DNA from: Heliopora coerulea
Lineage: Eukaryota; Cnidaria; Anthozoa; Scleralcyonacea; Helioporidae
Assembly: GCA_030142905.1 (NCBI GenBank)
Contig: JASJOG010000428.1
Coordinates: 62,001 to 126,000, forward strand
Length of the DNA: 64,000 nucleotides
Direction: 5' to 3'
Shown: piece by piece, positions 11,474 through 21,815 of the stretch
How positions within the stretch are numbered: the first letter of the stretch is position 1
Layout: every line of letters begins with the position of its first letter
The notes under the pieces: model-generated
Seen by the model: the letters and a program-made list of their open reading frames with translations, nothing else
The model's database searches: none
Told to the model about the DNA's origin: nothing
Program-made: the position numbers and the translations under genes

Positions 11474-12112
11474 ATGAAGAAACCAGATCAAACAGAGTCA
11501 AAGAAGGCAACAAAAAAAGCCTTAGTCATTGGTGACTCGATGGTTAAGCACATCAACCGACAAAAGATTGAGAGAGCGGCTCGTGGCCAGTCTGCTGTGT
11601 TCTCATATGGTGGAGCAAAAGTGGAAGACATCCATGCCAAAATGAATGAAAGTTTATTAAAAGAAGATTTTGATACAGTTATTGTTCATGTGGGTACCAA
11701 CAATCTGGTAAGTGAAGATGCTGAAAGTGTAGCAGTCAAGATGGAGAATCTTATATCTGATGCCAAAAAGCAAGAAAGAAGAGTTGCTGTGTCCAGTACA
11801 ATTAAAAGGTATGATGGCCGTGTCCCACCAAGCACCATTACTAAATATAATAAATTAATCAGTAATATATGCTTAAAGAAAAACATAACTTTTATTAATA
11901 ATGATAGCATAGATAGGAGCCTGCTAAACAGATCAAATTTACATTTAAACATAGCAGGAGATAAGGCCTTAGGAAGTGCATTTTGCACTTACCTCAAATC
12001 AGGCAGAAATGTGAAAGTTGACCAGAATCAACATTTTTTTGGTCAAACTTACCGGACAAGACAATGGAACAATTACCTAAAGTTTGTTCGTCAAACAATA
12101 AGGCAACATTAA
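11474..12112 (+). CDS. LINE ORF1 protein with SGNH/GDSL esterase fold
   Basis: The 212-residue ORF has the SGNH blocks: block I ALVIGDSMVKHIN (about residues 16-28), block III VIVHVGTNNL (about 69-78) and a late LHLN segment (about 156-159) with the catalytic histidine. Esterase-type ORF1 proteins occur in CR1, L2 and Rex1-like LINEs, where the protein is thought to bind RNA or membranes during retrotransposition. The exact role is unsettled. The frame remains open for about 30 codons upstream, so the true start may be lost by 5' truncation. The end overlaps the start of the next ORF (12064) by 49 bases. Confidence 0.8.
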   Translation: MKKPDQTESKKATKKALVIGDSMVKHINRQKIERAARGQSAVFSYGGAKVEDIHAKMNESLLKEDFDTVIVHVGTNNLVSEDAESVAVKMENLISDAKKQERRVAVSSTIKRYDGRVPPSTITKYNKLISNICLKKNITFINNDSIDRSLLNRSNLHLNIAGDKALGSAFCTYLKSGRNVKVDQNQHFFGQTYRTRQWNNYLKFVRQTIRQH

Positions 12113-13074
12113 CAATTGAAAATAATGTTTCTTCCAATGCAAGTAGTAGTTTCCCTACCGGTCTTGATAATGTTCCTAACAAACGAGGTTTCAAAATGGC
12201 TCTGTTAAACATAGTCAGTCTGCCAAAAAATATTGATGAGATAAGATTCTCATTGTCAAAAGAGCATATTGATTTAATTGCTTTCAATGAAACAAGACTT
12301 GATTCGAGCATCAATGATGGTGCAATGCACATAACTGGATATGACATAATTCGAAAAGATAGGTCAAGTGGTGGTGGTGTTTGCATTTATTTACGTAGCA
12401 CCATCAACTATAAAATAAGAAATGACCTTATTTCTCCAAATCTAGAAGCAGTGTGCATTGAAATTATGAAACCGCATAGCAAACCATTTATTGTTACAAC
12501 AATCTATAGGCCTCCCAATGCTTCCTCTGAATTCTTCACTGACTTTGAAAAACTTATCCAGTCAATAGACGATGAAAATAAAGAAATGTACTTATTAGGT
12601 GATCTAAATTGTGATTTACTAAAAAAAGATGATGAAACATCACCAACAAAGAAACTTAAAACACTTTATGAACTATTTCAGCTAACACAATTGATCAATC
12701 GGGCTACGCGGGTCACAATAAATTCTAAAAGTCTGATTGACCACATTGTCACAAATACACCAGAGAAGTTGTCTGATTCTGGTGTTATTCACACAGGTAT
12801 CAGTGACCATAGTTTGATATTTGCAATCAGGAAAATTTACATACCAAAAAAAGAAAACATTATTGAGATTAGGAATATGAAAAAATTTAATCAGCAAAAA
12901 TTTATTGAAGAACTAAGAGGGCAGCACTGGGAATATTTGTATTTTTTCCCACATAATCCAAATTCTATGTGGGAATTGTGGAAGAGTTTATTCCTAGAAA
13001 TTCTTAATAAACATGCACCTATTCAACAAAAAAAGTTCGAGGAAGAAAAATTCCTTGGATTACAAAAAATATAA
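12064..13074 (+). pseudogene. LINE ORF2, endonuclease part (APE type), ended by a frameshift
   Basis: This part holds an exonuclease-endonuclease-phosphatase domain. IDLIAFNETRLD carries the catalytic glutamate, VTTIYRPPNASS follows, then YLLGDLNCDL with the catalytic Asp-Leu-Asn, LIDHIVTN, and TGISDHSLIF with the terminal Ser-Asp-His. The enzyme nicks target DNA for target-primed reverse transcription. The frame ends at 13074. The expected linker ([15 protein letters not shown]) is in the next frame, so a one-base indel lies in or near the A-run at 13025-13033. Confidence 0.85.
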
Positions 13075-13082
13075 AACAACTT

Positions 13083-15008
13083 ATGATTACAAGAGACAAA
13101 TTAAAGCGAAAGGCTATCCAAACAAACCTTGAAACGGACTGGCTATGTTACAAGCAGAGTAGGAATAAAGTTAATATTGAACTAAGAATGGCAAAAAAAG
13201 AATATTATTCTTCAAAGATTGTTGGTCAAAAACAAAACCCAAAACAGGCTTGGAAAACTATAAACAACTTACTAGGAAAACAAAACAAACAAACAGTTAT
13301 AAATGAGTTGATTATAGATGAAAACTCTTTAACAACCTCAGAAAATATAGCTGAGAGCTTAAATGCATATTTTTCAAACATTGGCCCTGAACTTGCAAGT
13401 AAAATAGACAACTCAAATACTAACTTTGAAAGTTATATCAATAGTGCTAAATCAGAGTTTACTACATTTCAGCCAACTACTGTCAGTAATGTTTACCATC
13501 TCCTTTGTGGACTTTCTGCAAACAAAGCAACTGGATGCGATAAGATTTCTTGCAGAATTATAAAACTAGCTGCACCAGTCATATCTGAAACATTGACCTA
13601 TATTTTCAATCAGTGTATTACCTTATCAAATTTCCCAAATGAGTGGAAAATGGCTAGGGTAATACCTCTCTATAAAAATGGACACCGAAATGTACCAGGA
13701 AACTACAGACCAATTTCAGTACTTCCTGTTATCAGCAAAGTTATGGATAGCATACTTTATGATCAACTGTATGATTATTTAACAAAATTTGAAATTTTGA
13801 GTGATTGTCAATTTGGCTTTAGAAAATCACATTCAACAACTGCTGCATTAATTGACTGTACAAATGAATGGTACATAAACATGGACAGAAAACTGTTAAA
13901 CCTTGCAGTGCAAATTGACCTTAAAAAAGCATTTGATACAGTCAACCATAAGATTTTATTAAGAAAATTGGAACTATATGGAATTAAAGGACAAGCTCAC
14001 AACTTAATCAAATCCTATCTCACAAATCGAAGTCAAAGATGCCAAATAAAAAATTTTATCTCATCCAAATAATTGCTTACTTGTGGAGTTCCTCAAGGTT
14101 CTATCTTAGGTCCATTATTCTTCTTAATATATATAAATGACTTACCTTCTTGTTTACAGAAATGTAAACCAAGAATGTTTGCTGATGATACTAACCTAAC
14201 TGCTTCAAGTAATAATATAATAGAACTTGAAGCTACAGTAAACTCTGACTTAAAAAATCTTGCTGAGTGGTTGATTGCAAATAAGCTTAGCTTAAATGTA
14301 GCTAAAACAGAATTTATTATCATTGGCTCAAAACCAATGATAAAAAAGATTTCACATTTAAACTTAGATATTCAAATTGACAACAAACCTATAAATCAAA
14401 TAAATGAATGCAAAAGTCTGGGTGTTATAATTGACCAACACTTATCTTGGAAGAGTAATACAGATAATATTTGTAAAAAAATAACAGCTGGTATTTCTGC
14501 TATTCGAAGAATTAAGGAATTTACCAGTAAGCAAACCCTTCTCTCTGTTTATAATGCTATTGTTTACCCATATTTTAAATATTGTTGTGAAGTATGGGAT
14601 GTCTTTGGAGAAACACAGTCCAAAAGACTACAAAAACTTCAAAACAGAGCTGCAAGAATCATCTCAAACATGGACAATGATATCGATCATTCTATTGCTC
14701 TAAGTAAATTGGGATGGGAACCACTAACAATACTTAGAAAAAAGGCAAAAGCAAAGCTAATGTTTAAACTATTGAACAACATAGGGCCAAATTCACTTAC
14801 CAAAATGTTTACTTATAAAAAAGAAACCACCAATTACAACTTACGAGGTATTTCAAATTGTCTCAATCTACCAAAGCCAAATACTAATTTCATGAAGAAA
14901 AGCTTTCTGTATAATGGGGCATATCTTTGGAATTCAATCCCATCAGAAATTAGAGATAGTAAAACTCTCTCTTGCTTTCAGGATAAATTGCTACTTGCAT
15001 TGAGCTAA
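13083..15008 (+). pseudogene. LINE ORF2, reverse transcriptase part, one nonsense codon
   Basis: This is a reverse transcriptase of the non-LTR type. [20 protein letters not shown] is followed by [11 protein letters not shown], the first catalytic block [33 protein letters not shown], and the catalytic FADDTNL. A single TAA at 14070-14072 splits the domain between the [11 protein letters not shown] segment and the GVPQGS block, and the same frame continues. Downstream thumb and C-terminal segments are complete to 15008. With one stop and one frameshift the copy is dead as it stands but probably young. Confidence 0.85.
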
Positions 15009-15173
15009 ACATTAAGTAGTTAAATCGAACATGTAAATATAGATTATTCGTATTTTATTTCATGTTTTAGTAATTCTGTAAATAGTTAAATGTTTACCCT
15101 TACCTCCTTACATCTTGTTATTAGGTCTTAGTGTAGTTATATTCTGTTGTAATTTCTGTAACTTCTGTAAATT

Positions 15174-15195
15174 TTTTTTTTTTTTTTTTTTTTTC
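15174..15195 (+). repeat. Poly(T) tract in the LINE 3' region
   Basis: About 22 T residues, directly read, lie between ORF2 and the conserved 3' tail of the LINE. Confidence 0.9.
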
Positions 15196-16056
15196 TCCTC
15201 CAATTCACACACGCCTCTCGTGGAAATCAACTTCGGTTGACGAGGCCAGCGTGTTAAAATAAAGGTATTCATTCATTCATTCATTCAATTTTGCTGGATG
15301 CGCGTCCTGGGAACGAATCCGTTTATATGCAAAATCCGCTTATATGCAAAAATTGAGTTGGCAAAAAGGATTTGCATATAAGCGGCGGCGACTGTATTTG
15401 ATAAATCTCAGCCTAAGATACAGTCAATAAGCAAACCAGTGATTTACACATATTTTACTTTATTTTTGATCAATGAAATAGGAGCTACAAGTAACGAAAC
15501 TATCTATAGTTCACCAAATTATTGTAATACTTATCAATAGTTTCTTTTACTATCCATACAGTACATCGACTATTGTGATCTTCTGTCAAGATATATCAGT
15601 AGTTTGATGTATCGTTACCAAGTCCTTCCGTATTACACGTGCAAGCGCACGCGCACGCGTCGGCACACGCGCAAACCAAAGTGTGCGTGCTATTTGTCGC
15701 ACGCCTGAAGGTTCATCTTTACGTCTTCTTGGTCTCATTACCTATGAGGTGAAACCAACAATTGCACTTACTTTGTTGTAGTTAGAGAACTCCGCTTGCA
15801 CCATCGACGAATTTTTTAACAGCTATCTAGCTCGTTTTAGTGTTTTGGGTTGACAGTGAAATAAGGGGATGTTTTCCCTCACATAGGATACTTTCAAGGA
15901 AGGGGAAGGGTTAAAAGATGCCAAACACAGGAGATGAGTTCACGTCAACTTTGAAAAGATGCGCAGTCTGAACCACCTCAACAGGATGAAAGCTAATGAT
16001 GCGAAAAAAGGGGGAAAAGTCAATCTGCTTACGTTTTGAAACCACCGAATCGACTA

Positions 16057-17646
16057 CACTGTGTCTGAAGTTATTATGCAAGAGTGATAATTTGAAATAT
16101 ATTTTTATGCGTTTTGCAAAACCTCATAGCAATCACACATATAATAAAGTGATATACAGGAAACTGTCTTCACTTGTATTTCAGTTGTTTCGGGCCCTGC
16201 TACGGTATTTCTAACAAAAATTTATAAAGTTGGGTGTCTGAAGGTATTATGCAAATGGAAATTTGTCTGACCAAACACTGAGCTTTAGTGATGTTAATGG
16301 AATATTTACTACCAGAAACCAATTTAACATTCTATTTATTTCTAAACATCAAACAATGGAATCATTTTACATGTTAATATATCCACCTTTTTTATCAATT
16401 ATTTTAATAAGTCGATCATCCATTGAATTTGTGAGACACTTCACTGTTTCAGGCTTGATTGCTGGAGTTGCTTTTTTAATTGCCTCCCACAACTCTGACT
16501 GGTTTCTGTACTGTTTGCCACCACTATACAGTTCCCTCTTTACCAGTGCCCACATGTTTTCAATCGGATTTAGATCACGAGAGGACGATGGCCATTTCAT
16601 TAATTTACTTCCTTTAAACCCCTTTTGAGCCAAAAAGTCAGAAGTACTTCGTGACGCATGAGAGGGGGTATTGTCTTGCATGAAGACAAAGTCCTTCTTA
16701 AATTTTCAACTTTGAGCTTTGTACCATTTGAAGAATGTGTCTTCCAATAAAGCGCAATAGTTATCACTGTTTAGCGTCACTCCTTCATCCACTTTGAACG
16801 GCCCAATTACTTTGTCATTGACAATCCTTGCCCACATTATGATTCCACCACCTCCCTGTTGTCTCCTCAGCTTTGGAGGAGCTCCCTTATCACAGAGAAC
16901 CCACCCTTTAGAGCAACCATCGGACCATCCAGAGTCACCCTTCATTCATCAATAAAAATCACTTTACCAAAGTCAGTTTTCAAGTTTTTCCTGGCCCAAT
17001 TCAAACGGTTCTGCATGTGTGTTTTATTGAGAGAAGGTCTGCTAACTGATTTCTTGACTGTGCTCATTGTTCGAAGGATTCTACGCCTTTTTATCACGTT
17101 TCACTCCTGTTATTCCTGCCTTGTAAGACACTTCCGCGCTACCTAGTAGTGGATACTTTGTTAGAATTTGCTTCAATTCTTGTTTGTCTCTGTCGCTAAT
17201 GTTCTTAAATCCTTTTTCTTTGCTTCTTACCTTCTATTTGTTTACGTCTTCCATTGCATTCTTAACTATTTGATGGTCTCTTCGTAATATCTTTGAAATT
17301 TCTAATGTTGTTTTCCTTTTTGCTAATAACTGCACAATTTCCTTTTTCTCAGTTGCTGATAAATCTTTCTTTTTGCCCATGTTGACTTTTTAAGTAAGAG
17401 ATCGGCAGCGTTATAGCAGCATTAGCAGTGTTCTCACACTTGCATAATAACTTCAGACACTGCTTTTCTATTTAGTTGGCTATTTTGGGAATAAATCGGA
17501 CAAGTTCGTGTAACGTGTATGTAAATATATTGCTATTAATCGTTTATATATCGCTTTATTATATGTGTGATTGCTATGAGGTTTTGCAAAACGTATACAA
17601 ATATATTTCAAATTATTACTCTTGCATAATAACTTCAGACGCAGTG
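16057..17646 (-). mobile_element. Tc1/mariner element with a doubled terminal repeat
   Basis: The left end is CACTGTGTCTGAAGTTATTA and the right end is its inverted match ending GACGCAGTG. Both are flanked by TA (16055-16056 and 17647-17648), as required for Tc1/mariner. The inverted repeat continues inward for roughly 100 bp. A second pair of the same terminal word lies inside (about 16222-16240 and 17440-17458). The broken transposase lies between the inner pair on the minus strand. Confidence 0.85.
16367..17380 (-). pseudogene. Tc1-like transposase, frameshifted
   Basis: The start is ATG at 17380-17378 (MGKKKDLSATEKKEIVQLLA, the paired-type DNA-binding head, then ISKILRRDHQIVKNAM). After several breaks, GGGGIIMWARIVNDK and FKVDEGVTLNSDNYCALLED are readable (16706-16945). 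MQDNTPSHASRSTSDFL and WPSSSRDLNPIENMWALVKR follow (16367-16681). The last two hold the second Asp and the final acidic residue of the DDE triad. Stops and frame changes around 17240, 17110, 16950 and 16690 make it inactive. Confidence 0.85.
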
Positions 17647-17871
17647 TATTCTGGAAACAGTATATGTGCGATGGTATGTTTTGTTTTGTGTTTGTTGTTT
17701 TATGGGGGTTTTTCCCCCAAAGAATTGGACAGATGAAAAGGATTTCGGCAATCGAGATACCAGGCGGAAAACGAAGTCTAGTGATAAAGATTATTGCCCA
17801 GCAAATAATTTTGAAGAAGCCCATAATCAAATACACATGTCAGGATACTTTGAAAGAAATTTAATGAGGAA

Positions 17872-17910
17872 CTAACGTTTCGTCACTTTACAAGTAACAT
17901 CATCAGAGTG
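17872..17910 (-). ncRNA. Hammerhead-like motif of PLE-1, left arm
   Basis: On the minus strand CTGATGA (17906-17900) is followed by one extra base, a 5-bp stem GTTAC/GTGAC, then GAAAC (17881-17877) and GTTAG. This layout matches the hammerhead motifs known from PLE terminal repeats. Stem I is not convincingly paired, so activity is doubtful. Confidence 0.45.
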
Positions 17911-18045
17911 TCTATTTACATGAAAATTTTCGGCTTAAATAACCTACACGATTACAAAAATAGAGGTGAGAGAAGGAGAGAATGATGGATGAGGTGTCAT
18001 GACAGGGATTAAGGTGGAGGAGAAAAGAAAAGAAAAGAAAAGCAA

Positions 18046-18333
18046 TTAGAATAACAAGAGAGGAAATGACCTTATATTTACGTTGAGAGAGGGATTTATT
18101 TTAGCAATCAGCAAACTTTCTCGAATGAGAGTGTCTAATTCCGAACGGCCACTAGCTAAAACTGTGAAATCATCAAAAGAAATTGGGTGTCCAGTTTCTC
18201 TTTTATGTGTTAAAATGCTAGACAAAGACGATGGGTGAGAGATCTCATTTCCTGTGTGTGCCGAAATGCCCATGTGTTCACAGATCCTAGTGTGTAAGTT
18301 TCGGGTTGTTTCACCCGAAATGAGATCTCTCAC
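18046..18333 (-). pseudogene. PLE GIY-YIG nuclease C-terminus, left arm
   Basis: The frame ends with HPISFDDFTVLASGRSELDT, LIRESLLIAKINPSLNVNIR and SFPLLLF. This is the same ending as the nuclease at 44688 (EISFDDFEILSSGSTQFDVL and following). The catalytic YIG part is lost; only LHTRICEHMGISAHTG remains. The first residues come from the loop between the arms and are not original protein. Confidence 0.7.
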
Positions 18334-18522
18334 CCATCGTCTTTGTCTAGCATTTTAACACATAAAAGAGAAACTGGACACCCAATTTCTTTTGATGATT
18401 TCACAGTTTTAGCTAGTGGCCGTTCGGAATTAGACACTCTCATTCGAGAAAGTTTGCTGATTGCTAAAATAAATCCCTCTCTCAACGTAAATATAAGGTC
18501 ATTTCCTCTCTTGTTATTCTAA
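18316..18522 (+). pseudogene. PLE GIY-YIG nuclease C-terminus, right arm
   Basis: This is the mirror copy of the minus-strand fragment. It encodes the same HPISFDDFTVLASGRSELDT ending and stops at 18520-18522. It lacks the YIG catalytic segment entirely. Confidence 0.7.
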
Positions 18523-18663
18523 TTGCTTTTCTTTTCTTTTCTTTTCTCCTCCACCTTAATCCCTGTCATGACACCTCATCCATCATTCTCTCCTTCTCTC
18601 CTTCTCTCACCTCTATTTTTGTAATCGTGTAGGTTATTTAAGCCGAAAATTTTCATGTAAATA

Positions 18664-18705
18664 GACACTCTGATGATGTTACTTGTAAAGTGACGAAACG
18701 TTAGT
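18664..18705 (+). ncRNA. Hammerhead-like motif of PLE-1, right arm
   Basis: CTGATGA at 18670-18676, one extra T, stem GTTAC/GTGAC, GAAAC at 18695-18699, then GTTAG. It is the mirror of the left-arm motif. Stem I pairing is weak. Confidence 0.45.
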
Positions 18706-18796
18706 TCCTCATTAAATTTCTTTCAAAGTATCCTGTCATGTGTATTTGATTATGGGCTTCTTCAAAATTATTTGCTGGGCAATAATCTTTATCACC

Positions 18797-19047
18797 AGAT
18801 GAAAAGGACTATGGAAATGACACAATTACCAGTTTTGCCAGTCATTTCTTAGCAACATCAACTGCCGCAAGATATGACTAGACCAAAGTTCTCAATGAAA
18901 TTACGTTAAGTTTGGCACAGTACTGTTGGAATCAGCGATCAATGCGCAGAGAAGGGAGCAATTAGCACAGATAATTCTGAAGATTCTGATATTTTTCACA
19001 ATTCTGATCACGATCCTTTTGATGTAGAAAGCGAAGAAGATGATTAA
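18797..19047 (+). pseudogene. Decayed transposase-like C-terminus with acidic tail
   Basis: From 18797 one frame reads DEKDYGNDTITSFASHFLAT, then meets TAG. A later segment in another frame ends DSDIFHNSDHDPFDVESEED before TAA at 19045-19047. The acidic ending suggests a DNA transposase tail, but the family is not recognised. The left flank of PLE-1 (17711-17745, KNWTDEKDFGN) looks like the continuation of the same relic, so PLE-1 probably landed in it. Confidence 0.35.
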
Positions 19048-21507
19048 CATAAAGACAAACCGTTTGAATAAATAGAATTGTTTGTAGATTTTTATTTCGC
19101 TATTGTTTTAAGTGTGTTTTGATTGACTTTTAAAGTGCAGACAATAACCTTAGTAACACTATGATGAATGAGGTAAAATGATTGTTTTCATGGTATCTCC
19201 CTGTCATAACGGATCAACTTAAACATCCGTGCGATTCGAACGCCCAAGTTGATTTACGCGTGTGAATCGCCACACGCGCGCCGTTTTGCTCACTAAAAGA
19301 CCTGCGTTACGTAACTAGAAAGGGGTGGCCTTAGTGCAGCAGCTAAAATTTTAAATAGCATTAAAATGGCTGGCAATTGAAAGTAGTTAAATATGGCTAC
19401 CACGATTGGAATGATGAAAACCAGCGCAGGCAAAAATACAAACTTAACTGATTGTAATTTGAACTGCATTACCAGTTATTTTGCAAAATTCCCACAGTAG
19501 CCAATAACTAGCCAGTTTCATTGAACGGTCTGTGCAAGCTGTCCGTCCTACTGCTTATTACAGGCAACCTTCAGTAAACCTAACTTAACTCTTACAAATA
19601 ATATCCAGACACTCGCGATTTTCCTCCCTTTAAAGTATCAACTTAACATTGCTCAAACACAGTTTACCTTCAAGTAATTAGCTACTGGGAATAACAGGGA
19701 ATGGCTTACTTCATTTAGCAAGTTTCAGCAAAGCTGACACGCCTGCTGGTGGACCTCCTCGACTTTGAAGATTTTCCACTGATCTCTTCTGAATTCTATG
19801 AAAAACCCATACAAAGATACTTTTAACTGCCTGATTATTTCGAGTAAACATTTACGAAGGATCAATACGCATTCAAGTTTTCCACCAACAATCTAAAAGT
19901 TGAACTTACAGAGTGCTAATGACTTCCAGATAGGTTTAAATTTGTATGTGTAGTATCTGCCACAATTTGTTATATTTTCATAACTCTGTGTAAACTGTCT
20001 GGTGCCTTTGAATTACGACTCTGGTTTCAAAAATACCGAAAAACATTAACTTCAAAACTAAAAAATTAACTCCCTAGCTGGTCATAAATGTCTTTTTGTT
20101 ATTTTACTCAAAGATCCAAGACAAGTACAAAAACCAAGACAAAGTACTCTTCCAGCACCATTTTACTCTGGCTAATACCAGATGACTCTACTCATCAGGG
20201 ATGACCTCCAGTCACAAAAGTGTTAGTATGTGAACATGAAGAGCTAATAAATATTTACTATGAGAATCAGGGTCAAATTTAGTCATGGACATGGCTGATG
20301 ACAGCCTGCAAATGTCTGCCAATAGGAAAATATTTTCACCAACTCAGCAGCTAGTTTTGAGTGACGATTGAGTTCACAAAGATCAGCCATCACTTGCCAA
20401 AATATCAGAGCCATGAAATTTTGTAAGTTATAAACATACCTCTCAATCCCATACAATAATTATTGTCAAAAGTACAAATCAATGCTGAAAATAAAACTTT
20501 GTTAAATCATTCTAATATTCTATACTTCCTGCAGCAAGCAACCCTCAGCTTCCTAACATAGTGTACTTCAATATCTCTATGCACTACCTTTCTAATTTAT
20601 ATCTTAGACATGTTCCAATGCCTCCTTTTTACAACCACAAAAGTTCAGCCATGATACATCAAAAATGTCCAAGGATAACCAAATTTCAAGGTAATATCCA
20701 ATGACATTTTTGACCTTGGACTGAAAATCTTAAATTTGACCCTTGGAGAAAGCTAATTTGGAAGAAGACCTGTGGGAAGGAAAAATCTTTGATCAGTATC
20801 AACAAGTTTACAATAAAACCTTTTGCCAATTTCAAGTTTGTTTTATCCTTTCTCGCTGTCAGTGCACCCCAGCAGTTTGACTTTAAGCTGTAAATTTGTT
20901 CTGTCTGTCACCTTCATATTGGCTCCTTGGGCTTTTGATCTTTCCAGTCAGCCACATACAATGATTGAAGGTGTTTGTTTGTCTCTTCTTTGGACAGGAG
21001 GTAAGTTTGGCTGTGACTGTGGAAACTTAAATGTTTAATACTTGCAGTAATGTACATTAATTGTATCACAATTGACCACATAATTTTCTTAAATTTTTAT
21101 AAATTTTTTTGATAGTTACAGAGTGTAATTGCTATTTGTTTCAATTATATTATATTATATTATATCATATTATATTATACTGTACATTTTTAAACTTTTT
21201 AATTGTAGAAACTTTTGAAATTTTGATATAATAGATAGCAAGGCTCGAATTAATAGGCAAATCTTACATGCATACCATGCACCTAATTTTTTTAACTACC
21301 TGCACCACCAATTATTTTTGTGCACAGACACATGCTAAAAAATTCTCAAAACACAATTTCACTTCTTTTCAATAATGATTTGGTATACTTGAAGTTTTCG
21401 AGTTAGACTTCTCAGAACACAGGCTCACTTGATGATTATGGCAAAAAGACAGGCGTAAGATTGTACAGCAGATTGGAATCATTCATGATTGAATTATCAG
21501 CTAAATA
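19048..21507. other. No gene recognised
   Basis: Non-repetitive AT-rich DNA. The only repeat noted is a short ATATT-rich tract at 21143-21180. Short ORFs lack recognisable motifs. Confidence 0.4.
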
Positions 21508-21515
21508 ATATTGAT

Positions 21516-21807
21516 CAGTGGCGGACACTTCAGGAAATATTGGGGGTCGAGTGCCAAAGGCACGAGCCTTCTTGGGAGGTCTGGGGGCATGCTCCCCCAG
21601 AAAATTAGAAATTTAGAATACTGTTTCTTGTTTGTTTTTAAACAATGCCATTTTGTTCTGTTATGTTGATTGTTCGTTGTTGTCATTGTGCTTCCTTTTC
21701 TTAAAATGAAGACCTCCTTGTGCTTACATTTTTCAAAATGAAAGCTTCAGCTGAAATTATTGGGGGGGCAATTGCCCCTCCCCTCACCCCCCTAGCGTCC
21801 GCCACTG
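21516..21807. mobile_element. hAT-type MITE (292 bp)
   Basis: The terminal inverted repeats are CAGTGGCGGACACT and AGCGTCCGCCACTG. The flanks ATATTGAT (21508-21515) and GTATTGAT (21808-21815) form an 8-bp target duplication with one mismatch. No coding capacity. Confidence 0.9.
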
Positions 21808-21815
21808 GTATTGAT

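Larger units (their letters stand above)
11395..15288 (+). mobile_element. CR1/L2-like LINE, 5' truncated, with both ORFs
   Basis: The element carries an SGNH-esterase ORF1, an APE-type endonuclease and a reverse transcriptase in order. It ends with a T-rich tract, a short GC-richer tail and an ATTC microsatellite (about 15267-15287), which is characteristic of the CR1/L2 group. The ORF1 frame is open upstream of its first ATG to about 11385, so the 5' end is probably truncated. Only one frameshift and one stop break ORF2. It is inserted in a Tigger element; no target duplication was found. Confidence 0.85.
10140..15394 (+). mobile_element. Tigger/pogo element with GCTTATATGCAAA subterminal repeats, split by a LINE
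   Basis: The right end, read in reverse, is CAGTCGCCGCCGCTTATATG after TA. The left end (CAAGTCGCTTATATGC) is an eroded version of it. Six or more copies of CTTATATGCAAA lie at 10146-10310 and two or three more at 15318-15385 in the opposite sense. The transposase relic follows directly at 10401. The long span is due to the LINE and a foldback element inserted in it. Confidence 0.7.
9918..15622 (-). mobile_element. hAT-type nonautonomous element, copy 2 (inverted), carrying nested insertions
   Basis: The reverse complement of 15396-15620 matches 3320-3478, and that of 9950-10130 matches 4250-4400. The 9918 end (TAGGAATGACTATTG) matches the other copy's terminus. The target duplication is not clear. 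A Tigger element begins at the same internal junction (after the word CAAATA) as in copy 1. The LINE at 11.4-15.3 kb lies inside that Tigger. Confidence 0.65.
17740..18795. mobile_element. Penelope-like retroelement, inverted dimer (PLE-1)
   Basis: The arms 17782-18250 and 18316-18792 are nearly perfect reverse complements. Each encodes the C-terminal end of a GIY-YIG nuclease facing outward, then a TTTTC-rich stretch, then a hammerhead-like motif. The left arm runs further outward, to a GGKRSLV-type end that is also seen in the element at 44-54 kb. The flanks share CAGATGAAAAGGA (17729 and 18798), a possible target duplication. Both copies are 5' truncated, with no reverse transcriptase. Confidence 0.8.
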
